Positions 38,003-51,390 of a DNA stretch of 64,000 nt are shown one piece after another. Position 1 is the stretch's first letter. Each line of letters begins with the position of its first letter. The stretch is from assembly GCF_002078875.1 (NCBI RefSeq), contig NC_034420.1:4773814-4837813 (forward strand), read 5' to 3'. The notes beneath the pieces were generated by a model that had not been told where the DNA came from, ran no database searches, and saw nothing but the letters and a program-made list of their open reading frames with translations. Source of the DNA: Numida meleagris (taxonomy: Eukaryota > Chordata > Aves > Galliformes > Numididae). The translations under genes were made by a program, and so were the position numbers.

Positions 38003-41000
38003 GTAGAAAGCTGCTTGCTATATGCTTGAGCGGCTCTGAACAATTCAAAGCCATCAACAAGTTTGCAGTTCTGGAAGAAGAAGAAGAGGAGAAAAAAAAA
38101 AGATGGAAAGCCTTTGTAGGTAAAACCCGTTTGGTGGAAAGTAAAGAAAATGTGCAAACTTTTCATAAGCACAGAACACTGTTCTACTGAAGGATGGATC
38201 TTTTATCTATGCCTTTTTTTTTTTTTCCTGAGAAAAACTGCTGCCTGCAGTTGAGCACATTTGGTGTACACAGCCATCCCTAACGAGACCCCCATGCAAA
38301 ACCCAGTAAAATACCATCTGTCTATCATGGTGTGTGTCTATAGTGTGCTCTATGTACACAAAACTCCTGCTCTCCGTATCTAATCCCCTTTTCTCTCATA
38401 GCAGTTTTGCTGACCACCAATATTTCAAAGGAATTCGGAAGAATCCGGCTGCCAACTTACTGTTAAAGTGGATTAGTGCCATCTCTAAGCAAATAATGAG
38501 CCTTCGGTCATCTGCCAGATCAAGAGGAGAATTCACCAGGCTCTGACATGAATTGTGTGTTCAAATTGTCCAGCTCTCAGGAAACATCTTACGGGTACTG
38601 AAATAAGGTATCACCATTGGAGAGAGGATGGGATGCACTGCTGGAGAGAGGATGGGATGCACTGTTTCCACTGTAGATACCACACTAAGACTAATTGTCA
38701 TGAGATGTTAAATGCTAGACAAGTCAAACTAAATAAGTGAATCTCAAAGCAACTGTAATCAGAATCCTGGTCTCTTACATTCTTCTAGACTATTCAGTGA
38801 CTGGAGTCATACTAGTTTCTAGTACACATACTGAGTGTAATTGCAAGCCATTACAAGGGTAATACTCTTAGCCATTGTAAAGGCTCTAACACCAAGAGGA
38901 TGAACAGTTTCACTTGTCTTCCTGCATTAATTATTGAGACGCTCTCACCATACACTGAGGTATATATTTTATGTAGTTATCTGTATATAGAAATGCCTTT
39001 GCCTTTCTGGCCTTGGAGGAAATACCTTCAAGGTGAAAAACAATGGGAGTCAAGAAGCATTCTGGTTAATAACAATGGGCTTTCAAACATGAACTAAGGA
39101 TGAAATCAACATTTCTTTCTGACATCAGAAGTATTTTTTTCTCAACTCCACATTATATATTATTGGTGTGGATACAGTGCAGACAGGTATTCTGCATGGG
39201 AGTAAATGAGCCTGTAAGTGCATGTATCAGCTAAGGTGAAAGGCAACACACCGACGGCTCTAGCACCCAGCCTAGGTGAAAGCTCAGTTAAATTGCTTTG
39301 GCTACAAGAAGCGGCTGAATACATATACAAAGAGGTATATGCAGAATACAAAGAGGAAGAGAAAAGAAAAAGCGACGTGAAGGATGAAGTAGTTATTTTG
39401 CATAATACTGAAACTAGTTCAATCGGCACAAGATTTCAAGTCTGACTCAGAATCAATATTAAGTTAGCGGTTTGCTTTCCCAGTAAGCATGTAAAAAGGT
39501 GCAGACAAATCATCTACTGGAAAATTTGTGTAAAATGCAAAGAATAATTGGAGAGAAGTGATTAAAAAAGGATTGAAGTGTTCAACATATGTCATGGGGC
39601 ATGTGATACATTTCTATCCCTATGTAAAATGCCAATGCATACCTCACTAGCAGCATTTTACCTTTTAAATAAACACACTGAAGATGGGGGGAGAGATTAA
39701 ATGCAGGGGGAGAAAGCTAAAATTGTTACATAAAAATGCCATGATACATTTGTGAACTTCTTGGCTTTCATAGGCTCAAGTGGTATCAGAAAATATAATA
39801 GAACGTTTCTTTTTTTTTCATTTTCTTACTATGCAAGAATTACCAAGATAATGAGAAAGATTAAATAATAATAAAACCAACATCCAATTCTCAGCATTGG
39901 AATAAGTTTTTCCAAAAGATAACATAAGTTCTGTGTTATTTCATGGTATTTTTAATAACATAATTAAATAATAGAGACATTGTAGTTGATGTTTATTTTA
40001 AATAAGCTCCTAGCTAAATAATTTTATTTCTGATTTTCTTAACCTCAATCTAACGAGTAATTTTTAACCTTTGTGCTGCCGTATACCTTTTTTTTTTGTC
40101 TTCTAATGCAAAGTATTTTCCATAGAAGGATGTTCCATAAAAGCACACTCTGAAGTATTCACTTGCTTTACGGATCTTCTGATAAAATCCAACGGCTCCA
40201 TGCAGGATCAGGGCCCACTTTTCGCTATTGCATAAACAAGATGACACAGTCCCTTCTCTGTGAAGGTCACGGCTTAAGTGTCTGATTTTCTGAATTTTGT
40301 CTGAAAGAAGGATGATGAACTTAGCTGTTATCAGTTACTTGGTGTGACGAAAGGTGCAAGATAAAGAGGAAGTTTCATGCCTGATCTCCCTTCATTATCT
40401 GTTGTATTACACTGCAGCGAGCAGTCCACGAGGAGAATCCCGAAGTTTAATCAATTGACTCCAACTGCACTGCGCAATAGTTCATAAACTGATATGGTAT
40501 ACAGTTTACTTCTGTAAATATAATAATATATTGCATTGTACGTCATGCAAAGTATCGTGTTCTTTTCTCACTCGCACTGGTAAGAACTCATGCAATACAA
40601 AAAAATGAAGGCAGCCTTAGAAGGAGGGGAATTTAGAGCAGGAATTATGCTTGCGGGGATGTGTAATCTAGAAGGTCTGTCTTAAGATTACAAAGAGAAT
40701 GTATTATAGCAATCACTAACAAAAGACTCAGATTCCAAAACATGTTCTTCTAAACTGTAGGTAAGTAGAAATGAAAACAAAACATAATCACTGTACGCTT
40801 TACTACGTCTAGATGTTGTATGAAGCTGAATTTTAAATGGGTGAAAAAGGTAAGAGGAAGAGAAAGGCGAGCATACAGTGAGAATGTATACTCAACTAGG
40901 TTAATTTAGTGGATGCTGTATTCTCTGTTGTTTTCATTCTTTATTTTGTATATCTCATTTATAACAATGAACCCACTTTCTAGATAAAAACCTGCCGAGT

Positions 41001-44000
41001 GAGGGAAGTACAATTTTAGTTTCAATGCCAATCCATTGTTATTTTTTTGTGTTTTCAAACAATTCTTCAGTTTGCCACGTTCATTAAAGACATCATTTCT
41101 TTCTATACAAAGGAACTTGTAACGGGCAGTTAACAACCTACTACCCTGAGACATACTAAGTAAGCTATTATGTTATTACTGCTCTCTTCCAAAGACACAT
41201 GCATGTACTTCAGTTATTAAAATGATTGTTTCTGTGTTCTCACATTATTCAGTGTGGAATATGAGAACAGCAGATCTTAAACACTGACACAAGTTTGTAG
41301 AACTGACATTTGTGAAACCGTTCTTCTGTGCTCCCTGCATTCCGCTGTCCTATCAGCGTTAGAAAGATTTGATGCATCCTTTGCACTTCTGATGTCATAA
41401 GAAATTCCCAGGCTGATTCCTGACCTCAAGAGAAAAGGTGTAAGCTGGGACTGTCAGATCCTCAGTGCAAGTGTATAAATGGGATATAAGGGAACCTCAA
41501 AAGGAGAATTTAAAATTCTCCCAGTTTCCTTAGGAATGTGAAACTTAGCTTGACAATAGCAAGTTTGTTGTATTTTATTTTGTTCTGTAATTAGCACTAT
41601 TAAAAAAGTAAAATGAAATAGAAATTCTGAAATATAGCGCATTAAATATAAAAACAGGCTTTTTTTTTTTACATTACTAATAGGATTCTGCAAATGAAAT
41701 TCACTCATAATTGAGTTCATGATACACAATTTATCCAAAGAACACAGTGGTCTCTCAGATGTGATGACCCGTTTCCCTTACAGAAGGAGTGAAAACTGAC
41801 TAGCCCAGTGTTCCTAGTGAACATGACTCTGCATATAATTAAGAATATGTGCCTGTTATGTAAGAAGTTACTATTTGTGCTAATTCATTAATATGTTCAT
41901 ATTCAAACTTCAGTGCATTTCTAACAATGTGCCATAAATACGTAGTCTCTGTCCATGACACCAATTATTACTACTGGCGTAATTAAGCTCATCTCTTGCA
42001 ATTAATCACCTTGACTGCCAACAAAAGTGTATTTATCTTCACTGTGTTCCCACATGTATGTCTTCCCCTTACGCTATACAGAAGAGGCCGTTATCATATT
42101 TTGCTACAGAATGGGGAGAAATTTAGCCATAACACATGGAGAGGCAAGCTGCAATATCACATCAGTTAGAAAGTGAGCTTAAAGAGCAGGCTGTAGTTAG
42201 GAAACACTGTTCTGTCAGGTAGTGGATCTGCACAACAGGCAGCAAGAACGTGTGAAGAAAATTAGAGCCCACTCGTTGCAGCAAGGAAATCTGTGTGTGA
42301 GCATAACACTACACTACAGCCACACGAAACCTGAGTGCCTTCAAGACCCTGATTTTGTATTTTCAGATTCCTCACATTTTAATTAAAGACAAACAGAATT
42401 ACAGACACCACAAATTATTTTTTTTCCAAATGAGAAACAAAAGAGGGGAGGCCAGACTGATTTGTTTGCTTTTGTTTGCATCTCTTTTTCCATTATGGTT
42501 TTAACAAATGAGGAATGTTTGGTAAAATAATAAAACAAATACTGTTAAATATTGTGATTATTCACAGCAGAACCTGTAAGTTTATGTTTCCCCAATTGGA
42601 AAAGAGAAACGTGCTGTACAACCTATGTACCCATTCAAAAAAGCTTGAATATTCAAAAAGCTCTGCTTGTGAATGAATTACAGACAAAAAATTATGCATA
42701 GATATTATTCAGCAAACAGTTTGAACATATACATCAGAAAAACTAGTTTGTTTGGAAAACTTGCAAACACAAAATGGAGCAAAGAAATTATTCATTATGA
42801 ATTATTTGCACAGCATCTGTCTTACTTTCTCATGTTAATTGCCTCCGCTAAACCACATTTTCTTCCCCTCAGTATGTAAATTAAAATGATTTTGCATATT
42901 CTCTGAATATCCAATAAATGCAAGTTTCATTACCTTACCACTTATATCCTTTTTGTAAACCTAATTATACTACAGTTTATATAATTTTAAAATTTGACCT
43001 ACCAGCTTCCTGTAGATTGCAACCTCTTCCTCTGGATTTTGAGTATTGCCTAAAATAGTAGGAAAAAAGCATATTAAAGCATTTAAATTAAAAGCATTCG
43101 TGTAAGATCTCATATGCTATGCGTTAAATCTCACAGTATTTACATAAACACATATATATAATAAATGTTTTGTTCTTACTCGCAGTAATTCTAATGTAAT
43201 TATTATAAATTTAAGACACAATCCACAATTCTTTGAATTAGTACAGAGAATTGCACTGGCTTTTGACAGCCTGGACCAGACCTTCCCCGACAGTAACTGG
43301 GCAGCGTATCACTATATTCTTTCATGCTTCCTGAGAGGTACTGCTCTTGCTGTATGTGATTATTCTTGCTATGAATAAAAGCTTGTATTTCAGAGCGTTT
43401 GATATTTTCAGTGAAAAATACATCTTCTTTTCATGCAGTTTTCCAACTTTTTGATTCTTTGACCACTGACTCGCATCATCCCTCCAAGAAACACCACATG
43501 AAGGAAATATGCATGTTATATCATGCTTTTTCTTTGCAATAACTTTATGCCACCAGTAGAAATAGAAGTGTCTTGTCAAAAAGAGTTCTTGCCTTAGAAA
43601 TTAAATGCAAGATTAATCCTTAAGGCCTGTTAACAGAAATGCCCCCTCGGCAAAATCTGTCCCATAAGGTCACTGAGAACGTAACCTGAATAAAGCCTCA
43701 GGATCAGCTCTTCATTATCAGCATATATATAAAATATATATATGTGTATATTTAGAAAAGACAGGCCTGCAGAAAGTGCTCTTTTTTAGTACTGTACTCA
43801 GAAGACAAGCACTTGGAGTAGTACAAAGATCACTTTTCTAAAGGCATAAAACCTTCTGTTTAAGATTTCTTCTTCAAAGAACCACAAAACACATAAAAAC
43901 CTGAAATGATTTTTTTTTTTTTTCTAACTGAGGTTACAAAACAATGTGTTAACATGGGTAGCACAACTGGATGAAAGCTTATTTATTCATTTCTTTCTGC

Positions 44001-47000
44001 TGTGGGCAGAAACCTGGCTGAATGCTTACAGTAAGTGTTTTGCAATAGCCATTAGTACACTTCCAAGGCACAGTGGGAAGATGCTATTGTCTGCACATCT
44101 CTACTGAAAAATAAACACTCTAGAATCTTAATGGATTACACCAGGGAAAAAGGAGTCAAGTTCATTATGTAGCAGTTTTTGGATCAATATGAATTTTGAT
44201 CGACTCATGCATTACAGGTATTTGTGGGTCATAACAGAAGTTCTGTCTTTAGAAGTTCCTCGTATGTCCTGGAAATCTCAGTGGTATCTTTTGATCCCGA
44301 TCCATCTTCACTTCTGTTGTGTAATGCACCAGGACTGTGCTTTTTAGATAACTTTTGAAATGAATGGCACCAATAAAATTTTGGGCCTTATCTTCAGCAA
44401 ATCACTTCCCACAATTTTTTAAAATATACCTTCAGGCTATGAAACGCATTATAGGTTTTTCCTCTCTGCAGGATGTGTTGTTCTGTATGCTTTAGCAGTT
44501 CAGTGAGCCAAGCTGATTCAAATGAGCCTTGAAATGTTAAATACGACTTGTAATATCAAAGGTTCTCATATCAAATAATTTTGTTACTGTGGATCCTAGG
44601 GAGATTAAGGACTTGAGTGGCAACTAAAATGTCCACTAGTCACATCAAGTGTCTCAGCATTAGGTATATTGCTGTCTGCTCACTGAAGGAATGGCTAGAA
44701 GAAATAGCTACAGCACTTTGTGCTTTATTTGTAAACCAGGAGCAGGGGACAGTGCAGCATATGGCAATGAGTGAATGAGAAATGTTGGGTAACTGTGTGA
44801 CAGTGTTCCAGAAGCCTTTATGTACAACCTTGTAGTGATGTCTTCTTTCAACTTGGTGTAGAAATTAATTGGTTGGGTCAAAAAGTAAACTAACTACAGT
44901 ATGATTCCACTTCAAACTTTCCTCCAGTCTTGTTACCCCTAAGCCCAAAGAAATAACTTGTCTCCTTTTTGCTTCTTTTTTTTTTTTTTCCTGTTTTCAC
45001 TTCCCTATTTGTAGCAGTGTTTGTTTATAGCTGGCTTACCATTCTTTACTTCTTAGCTCAATTAAGATGAAGTATGGTTTCAATTGGCCAAAATGCCAGC
45101 CCCCAAAGCACTGCTGTATTTTCCAAGCTGAAGATTTTCTGGACTGTCAAGAAGGTGTCTGCCTCTTCCACACCCCTTTGCCTTACAGATGCAGAAGATA
45201 AATACTTGGAGAGAGTTCTCTCTAAATCTTACCATTTCGATCTGGTGTATTTATCAGCACAGCCCTTGGTGCCTGCCATCACATGCAGAACTACCATACC
45301 AGTGCCCAGGGGCTGAACAGGACCTACAGTCCTAATTCTGGAGCATTCTTATTGACAAACATTCTTGCATTAGAAATAACTTAACAGTCTCATCCTTTCA
45401 TAATGCAGAAACACAACTTTTATCTATATACTTCATTATTGTCTTACTAAAAAAGCAGCTTTTTTGAAAGGTAAATAGTAAGTAAATCAGTATGAAAAAT
45501 AGGGAGATCGTGTTTTCCAGGTTGGCATTCTAACTGCAAATGCAATGACAGGAGGAATCTAATGTTTTTAAACATGTTATCTGAACAACTATTTTTGAGA
45601 ATGACAACAGAAATAAGTGAGCATTACTCAATATTATCAGCAATAAAAGAATCATATTAGGATACAGAAAATAACCCTGCATTTCTTCAGGATCCTTGTT
45701 AAAAGAGAAAATATGGAGTCCTGGTATCACCGTGGAACGAACAACTGTTAACTGCATAACGACAATCCCAGTATACAGAAGTGAGTAGGGAGCATTTTAA
45801 TGGGAAGCATATTGTGATTTTCCTTGCATTAAACATCAGTGACAATTAAAACATAATTAGAGACTATCTTATCGTCTTTAAAAGGTAAAATTGATATTCA
45901 GCATAGAGATAACTTGGCTGCTGCAACTTGAAAAACTGGCAGTGAAGCTGATAAATTTGTTACTTTTTTAAACATTTAGTAATTCTACAGTTTCTTTTTT
46001 TTTTTTTTAATTTCATTATTGAAGGCATTTTAATTACCCAGTGTTTGACTGTTCATTGTTTGGAAATGGAAAATGTTATAAACATATTGTGATCTAAGGC
46101 ATTCAGATTAAGCATCTAGCACGACTACAGCCTGCTCTCTCATTACTACACAGACTAGATTCTAGACAATAGAACTTCTCCTAGGAGCCTTACTGCCCAA
46201 GATGCTTTAATCTCCATCTCAAACATCACACGCAGTTGGAAAGAGGTCAGCTTACCTCACAGCGCCTATAACTCGGTATTATCTTCTGTTCTCTTTATTT
46301 CTTACAAGTAAAAGGGTTATTGACATGGTTTCCTTATTTTTTAGCTATTTCTTCAGTTTTGTACTATTTTTTTTTCTCATTTAATGAGAAACCATCAGCA
46401 CACTAATGTCTACATGGATTACAAATTGATGCATTACTTCCCTCAGAATAACCACTTCTATGGGGAAATCCTAGGACACTCTCAAAGGACTGGTAAATAA
46501 GTGAACTGACAAATAATTTAAATTAAATTGGGCTGCAGCACTTGACTACAAACCAGATGCCAGTGCTTTAGTGGTAGGACACCTGAGCTTCAGTTATAAT
46601 CCCTCCGTACACAACTTCTGCAGCATTTGTATAGATGGACTGGATGAAGAGAAAAAAACCTTTTTCCTGACTAAAATAATGCCTTCAAGGATTGTCAAAC
46701 TTTTAAAAAATCTTTCCCAGATAAAAATCCTTTCTTTCTGGGCCTACTGAAATCTTTTCTGACTGTGTCGGGCATGGTTTTTCCCTGTCAGGAAAATATG
46801 TGTAAAGCCACTTCTACAAAACTTTGTTTTCTATACAGGCTAACTTGTTTGAAAGTTGAGAACCGCAGCAATCAAGTTTTTAAAGGACAGAAGAGACATC
46901 TAAAGCTCATTTTATTTCCAGAATAATACAGTAATGAGAAGGCAGTCAGAAAAAAAGTGTGGAAGCCTATAAAACAAAAATAAAACCATATGCAAGCACT

Positions 47001-49664
47001 GAGTGTGATTTCACCAATAATTAGAAATAAAAATTAAAAATGCCTCATTAGGTTCCTTGCCTTCAAAAATCCAAAGTATAAATGTCAAAGAACCACATAT
47101 GTATGGTAATTGAGGAAGCTAATGTGTTACCAATTTCCCTTCCCTTTAAAGGAAAAATGAAGCGACTTCAAATTTCCAAGTACTGATTTCATTTTAAAAA
47201 AGTGATGATGACCAGAACTGGAGAAATAAATCCAGTTTCCAATGTGAAATAGTTTAGGAATAACAATGGTCTATTTTAAAAGCAAAAAAATAAACAGAAT
47301 TCTAGTTAAATATTGCAACAGTTTGAGAAGGGAAAAATCATTTGTAGAAATGACTCAATAGGTCACTGACTCTTCACTGCAATATATTTAATTAAAAAAA
47401 AACTTGAAGCTAAGGAATGCCAACAGTTGAGTTTCTCAGACTGTTGGAGACAACTGCCCTCAGACATATCAGATTGTACGTATGTATTTATACTCTCTGC
47501 AATTATATAGCAAAAGAGATTGAATGTCACAGCCTACTTCCTGGATGGAGAAATCGAGAAAGTTCAGTAAGATATCGGCAAGAAAATGGCACCACTAGGC
47601 TGTAAGCTGGTAACTCAGTACAAGTAATACTAATGCCATGAAAGCTGGTCCAGAGATTTTATATTTTAATGACTAATTTGTTTGTATTTGGCAAAGACTG
47701 GGCTGAAAGGAGGGCAGGACAGGACAGGGCAAGTGAGGGGAAGGACAGGACAACGGCTGGGCTGAACTTCCTAACACACACAGTGCAGAAATAGTGTTTC
47801 TGTTTGGAGCGGGTAAAAAAGTGCTTAGGATTTGGCTGAAAAAGATAGTTTTGTTTGAAATGTCACACCAAAAAAGCTGTAAGAAGGAGGAAAATATTAC
47901 TGGAGAATCATTAGTACACTGTTAGAAAAGTGTATTACCTAATACCAGAGAGTAATTTATGTTAGTGAAAGAAACCAGCGAGAAAGCCTAGCTACACACA
48001 GAGGAGATGTTTCATGAAAAACTGTGCAGTTAGTAGGTCAAAAGCTTAAAGAGATAAATCAGCAATTTATTATTTCACCAATTAAAAGTAATCAGCAAGT
48101 GGTAGTTACACAACCTCATAAAATATCTCTCATTTTTTCTGCTCATTAGAAATTCTGTGTAGTTCAGATAGTCTGTACTGCGAATGTATTAAAATATCTG
48201 ACAGCACTGCGTTTGCCAAGAAGGTATAATCACCTTTTAATAAGTAACAAAACACAATCATAGAAGTAATCACTTATCTGTGATGGTAAAAAATTCCATA
48301 GACTGTGAGTGAAGTTGTTTCCCTTGTTGTGGTTGAAAATACCATATGACTGCTGAATCAGGGCAAAACGGGTTAGTAAAGGGCTAGTTATGTGACTTCC
48401 TTTCAAGCTGTCAGTGTGTTTCACCAGTTGGATCTGGCTAACATCTAAATGCATTCGGAAAAAACCTGCACGTGGTATGTACACCATCAGACTCGACATC
48501 TAAGTACCTGCAGGAACATACGTTCCGCAGTGAGGAAGAGAATGAGGCCCTTTATTTAAATGATCCAACTGAATTTTTCAGTCTTCGTTACTGTTAGAAG
48601 GAGTCCTCTTAGAGCACAAAGAGAGACAGCAAGAAAACAGCCTTCAGTTGCAAGGGGTTCAGGAGGAATATCTGCTCTTTGTTGCTTTTGAGGGAGTTGT
48701 CTGGTTTCAGCTTTGTTTTTAATTAATACTTGTGTCTGTTTGTTTGTTTGAATAACAAGATAATGTAAGGAACACATTACCGGAATCAAATTCTCAGGAG
48801 TACCTGACGGGAATTTCATATATTGATGACCCCCAACAAATTTTGCTTAATCTAAAAGCTCCTCTGAAAGTAACATGGAGAATAATCCAAGAGGTAAAGC
48901 CACGTCTTTAAAAATCTCTCCAAAACACTGCTGACCGCAGGCAGTAAATCCTGGGAAAACTTAGAGGACTTGGATGATTTAAATACAACAAATGTTATTT
49001 CAGCACGCCAGTGTACACCCAGGATGCTGAGAAGTGCTTGCAGTGTCCTTGGGAGCAACATCCACACAGTTCCAACGTATGTATTGTTTCAAACCTCAAT
49101 CTCCTGTTTAAAGATCCGTCTCCAATCTGCACTAAAACATCAGCAGGAATGTATCAGACATTCTTATGAACTATACAGACTGACAAAAGACTGAGAGGAA
49201 GGTCTGGTTGTTGTTAAGATACATTGTAGTATATTTCTTCTGAAAATGGCAAAATCTTTGTTTTATTTCTTTCTTTCCTTTTTTTTTTTTTTTAACTAAC
49301 TGAACCACTTTCTTAAAAATCTGATAAAATTTCCACGGGGAAACAAAAAAACAAACAATGCAAAGAAATTAGGGAAGGTAGTATTATACTGTTGATACAA
49401 TTTGCACTGAAAAGAAGCCCAAGCCCAACAGAAACATCACTGATCATGCAAAACTGAAGACGATACGATAATCACTTCCAATTAAAGGAACTCGGCACCA
49501 CATTCCCAATGACTGCTACATAATATATTTTAAAAACTCCACAAAAGTTTTTGCAGGTGATGACAGACAGACAAAAATGGTAATGGATTTTTGGCCAAGA
49601 AACTCAATATAAAGGCAAATACAGAAGCGATGTTAGTCAAACATAAGTTATTGGACTCAGTACA
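38003..49664. other. Long AT-rich non-coding stretch
   Basis: No gene was recognised over about 11.6 kb. It holds a purine-rich run at 38,071-38,105, a tandem duplication at 38,617-38,664, TA-rich sequence at 43,724-43,752, T-runs near 43,910-43,924, 44,979-44,990 and 45,996-46,008, and an AGGAC-rich patch at 47,711-47,752. A 12-bp palindrome, TTGAATATTCAA, sits at 42,645-42,656 between two copies of ATTCAAAAAGCT. Open frames are short. Confidence 0.5.
38617..38664. repeat. 24-bp tandem duplication
   Basis: Two adjacent 24-base copies containing GGAGAGAGGATGGGATGCAC differ at one base (the first). The near-identity points to a recent duplication. Confidence 0.95.
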
Positions 49665-49760
49665 GAGCAAATGGATGAAATTATATGATATGCTATAGAG
49701 AAGGTCAGGTTACACAATCTAATGATCCCCTCTGGCCTTAAGGCCTGTGATTCTCTGAAA
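49665..49760 (+). mobile_element. Old CR1-type LINE 3' end
   Basis: The run GGATGAAATTATATGATATG, then GGTCAGGTTACACAATCTAATGATCCC..CTCTGGCCTTAAGGCCTGTGATTCT read with gaps, follows the pattern GGATGAAATTCTATGGCCTGTG ... GATGATC ... CTTCTGGCCTTA ... TCTATGAATC known from 3' ends of CR1 families in reptiles and birds. It is diverged and short, so it is an ancient copy. Assignment is from memory of the family. Confidence 0.6.
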
Positions 49761-49869
49761 CCCTACTCCTGCTGGGAGTCTGTAATTCATGTAACACTAT
49801 TGATTTATTCGTAAGAGATCATATACAGTAATAATACCTGTGGCATGACTGCTCAGGTTACTTACATAG

Positions 49870-50408
49870 GTCATTCCGAAACTAATGCCTCCTCTTTTTT
49901 TCCATAGAAACTACTACAGATATGAGGAGCACAATAGCACTATTTGATAGAGCAAATTCTCAGCTACAAAGTACTATTTTTCAACACAGTCACCACCATT
50001 AACTAAGCATTTTAACCAGCGATGAACAAGAGTCTGCATGCCATGCTTGTAACGATCTGCACCAGTGGAGGTGACCCACTGCCACTGTCACCACTACTGA
50101 AATTCACCACCCACCCCTCGATGTGCTCACACCCACTGTTTGGTCTCCAGAAACATTCAGCAAGCATCGATGAACGTCAGTGGGTGCCGTTTTTTCCACA
50201 AGGAGTAATTCAGTGACACATCTTGGCTCCATACACACTTCCATGTCAGATGCCCTTCTGTCAGACTGCCCCTCTGCTGCCATCTGTTGCACAGCAACAA
50301 AATACAATGGAATACTGGTGGGAAGGTTAAACCCCACCAACATCCACCTCTGATTTCGTGGGCCAACATAATAAAATAGGAGGCATCACTTTCAGAGCAA
50401 CCTTCATA
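49870..50408 (-). mobile_element. Non-autonomous mariner (Galluhop-like) element, minus orientation
   Basis: Both ends are recognisable inverted repeats. The left end reads GGTCATTCCGAAACTAATGC followed by CTCCT; the right end, reverse-complemented, reads GGTTGCTCTGAAAGTGATGC followed by CTCCTATTTTATTATG. The right terminal region also shares TTGGCCCAC, TCAGAGG and ACCTTCCCACCA with the mariner copy at 3.3 kb. The element is about 540 bases, against about 1.2-1.3 kb for a full mariner, and has no intact transposase. It is either an internally deleted derivative or a MITE mobilised by the full-length element. TA-type flanks are seen at the right end. Short open frames inside it on both strands are not genes. 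Confidence 0.85.
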
Positions 50409-50894
50409 TATCAGCAAAAATGTGAATTCAAAGTAGAATGATGAATCACATGTTTTTAATTTCATGGTGAGACCAGGGCCTACATAGGGGAAAAGACATT
50501 AATTTTGTAAAGGGAAAGCAAAAAGTGAATTTTCTTGTTCACTGTTTCCCACCATGGTTACTACCAGCAAAACTTCTCTGTAGTAGCAGAGGTGGAATAA
50601 GAAGATTGCAGATGCTATCTCTGTAACATGCAAACATTTTATCCAGAGACTTGCACTAAACACTGGCACTGCTGTATGTGTTAACACTAGCATCATAGCA
50701 CTCACTAGAGATCAATTGGTGATATAATAGGGATTTTTGTTAAGAAAAAGTCTTTTAACATGTTGAGTCATCACAGTTTACAGACAATCACTATGCAAAT
50801 CAAACAAACTTTAACAAACAAATTGAGCAACCACCAGGATTTGGAGCTCACACATTTCTGATTGTGATTCCTGTTCCTGTAAAATGGACTTTTC
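50409..50894. other. Spacer between mariner and CR1 copies
   Basis: About 490 bases without a recognisable gene or repeat. Confidence 0.45.
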
Positions 50895-51190
50895 ATAGAA
50901 TCACAGAGTCATAGAATGGCTTGGGTTGGAAGGGACCTCAAGGATCTTCAAGCTCCAGCCCCCCTGCCGCAGGCAGGGCCGCCAACCTCCAGATCTAATA
51001 CTAGGGCAGGCTGCCCAGGGCCCCATCCAACCTGGCCTCCAGGGATGGGGCATCCACAGCCTCTCTGGGCAGCCTGTTCCAGCACCTCATCACTCCCTTG
51101 GTAAAGAACTTCCCCCTGATATCCAACCTAAATCTTCCCTCCTTCAATTTGAAACCATTTCCCCTTGTCCTGCCATTATCTACCTTTGTT
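50895..51190 (-). mobile_element. CR1 LINE, young 5'-truncated copy, minus orientation
   Basis: The left edge reads TCATAGAATCACAGAGTCAT and then AGAATGGCTTGGGTTGGAAG, the reverse complement of the CR1 3' terminus with its ATTCTATGA-type repeats. On the minus strand about 200 bases remain open and encode the CR1 reverse-transcriptase C-terminus: [19 protein letters not shown], then KFFT, WNRLPRE and [13 protein letters not shown]. That this stays readable shows the copy is relatively young. CR1 is the dominant LINE of birds. Confidence 0.96.
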
Positions 51191-51336
51191 TTGTATTTCA
51201 TAAAGTGATGCAGCTGGCTTCTGTTTTAAGGCATTATTAAGAGAATAAGAAAAGTAGGACTGAAATCCCATAGAGCACTAATAATAAGGTATTACAGTCT
51301 GGTAGAGCCTATAGTGTTCCATGACCGTGCCTTTCC

Positions 51337-51337
<1 letters not shown>

Positions 51338-51377
<40 letters not shown>

Positions 51378-51385
51378 TATATATA
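51338..51385. repeat. Compound microsatellite (TACA)n-(TA)n
   Basis: About eight TACA units are followed by about eight TA units. It lies 150 bases beyond the CR1 copy and is not part of it. Confidence 0.95.
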
Positions 51386-51390
51386 AAAGA

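Noticed and set aside
50022..50465. Several overlapping open frames
   Set aside because: They lie inside the non-autonomous mariner element and encode no transposase.
51338..51385. Regular short repeats that could suggest an array
   Set aside because: It is a TACA/TA microsatellite without spacers; a CRISPR array is ruled out, and the DNA is vertebrate.
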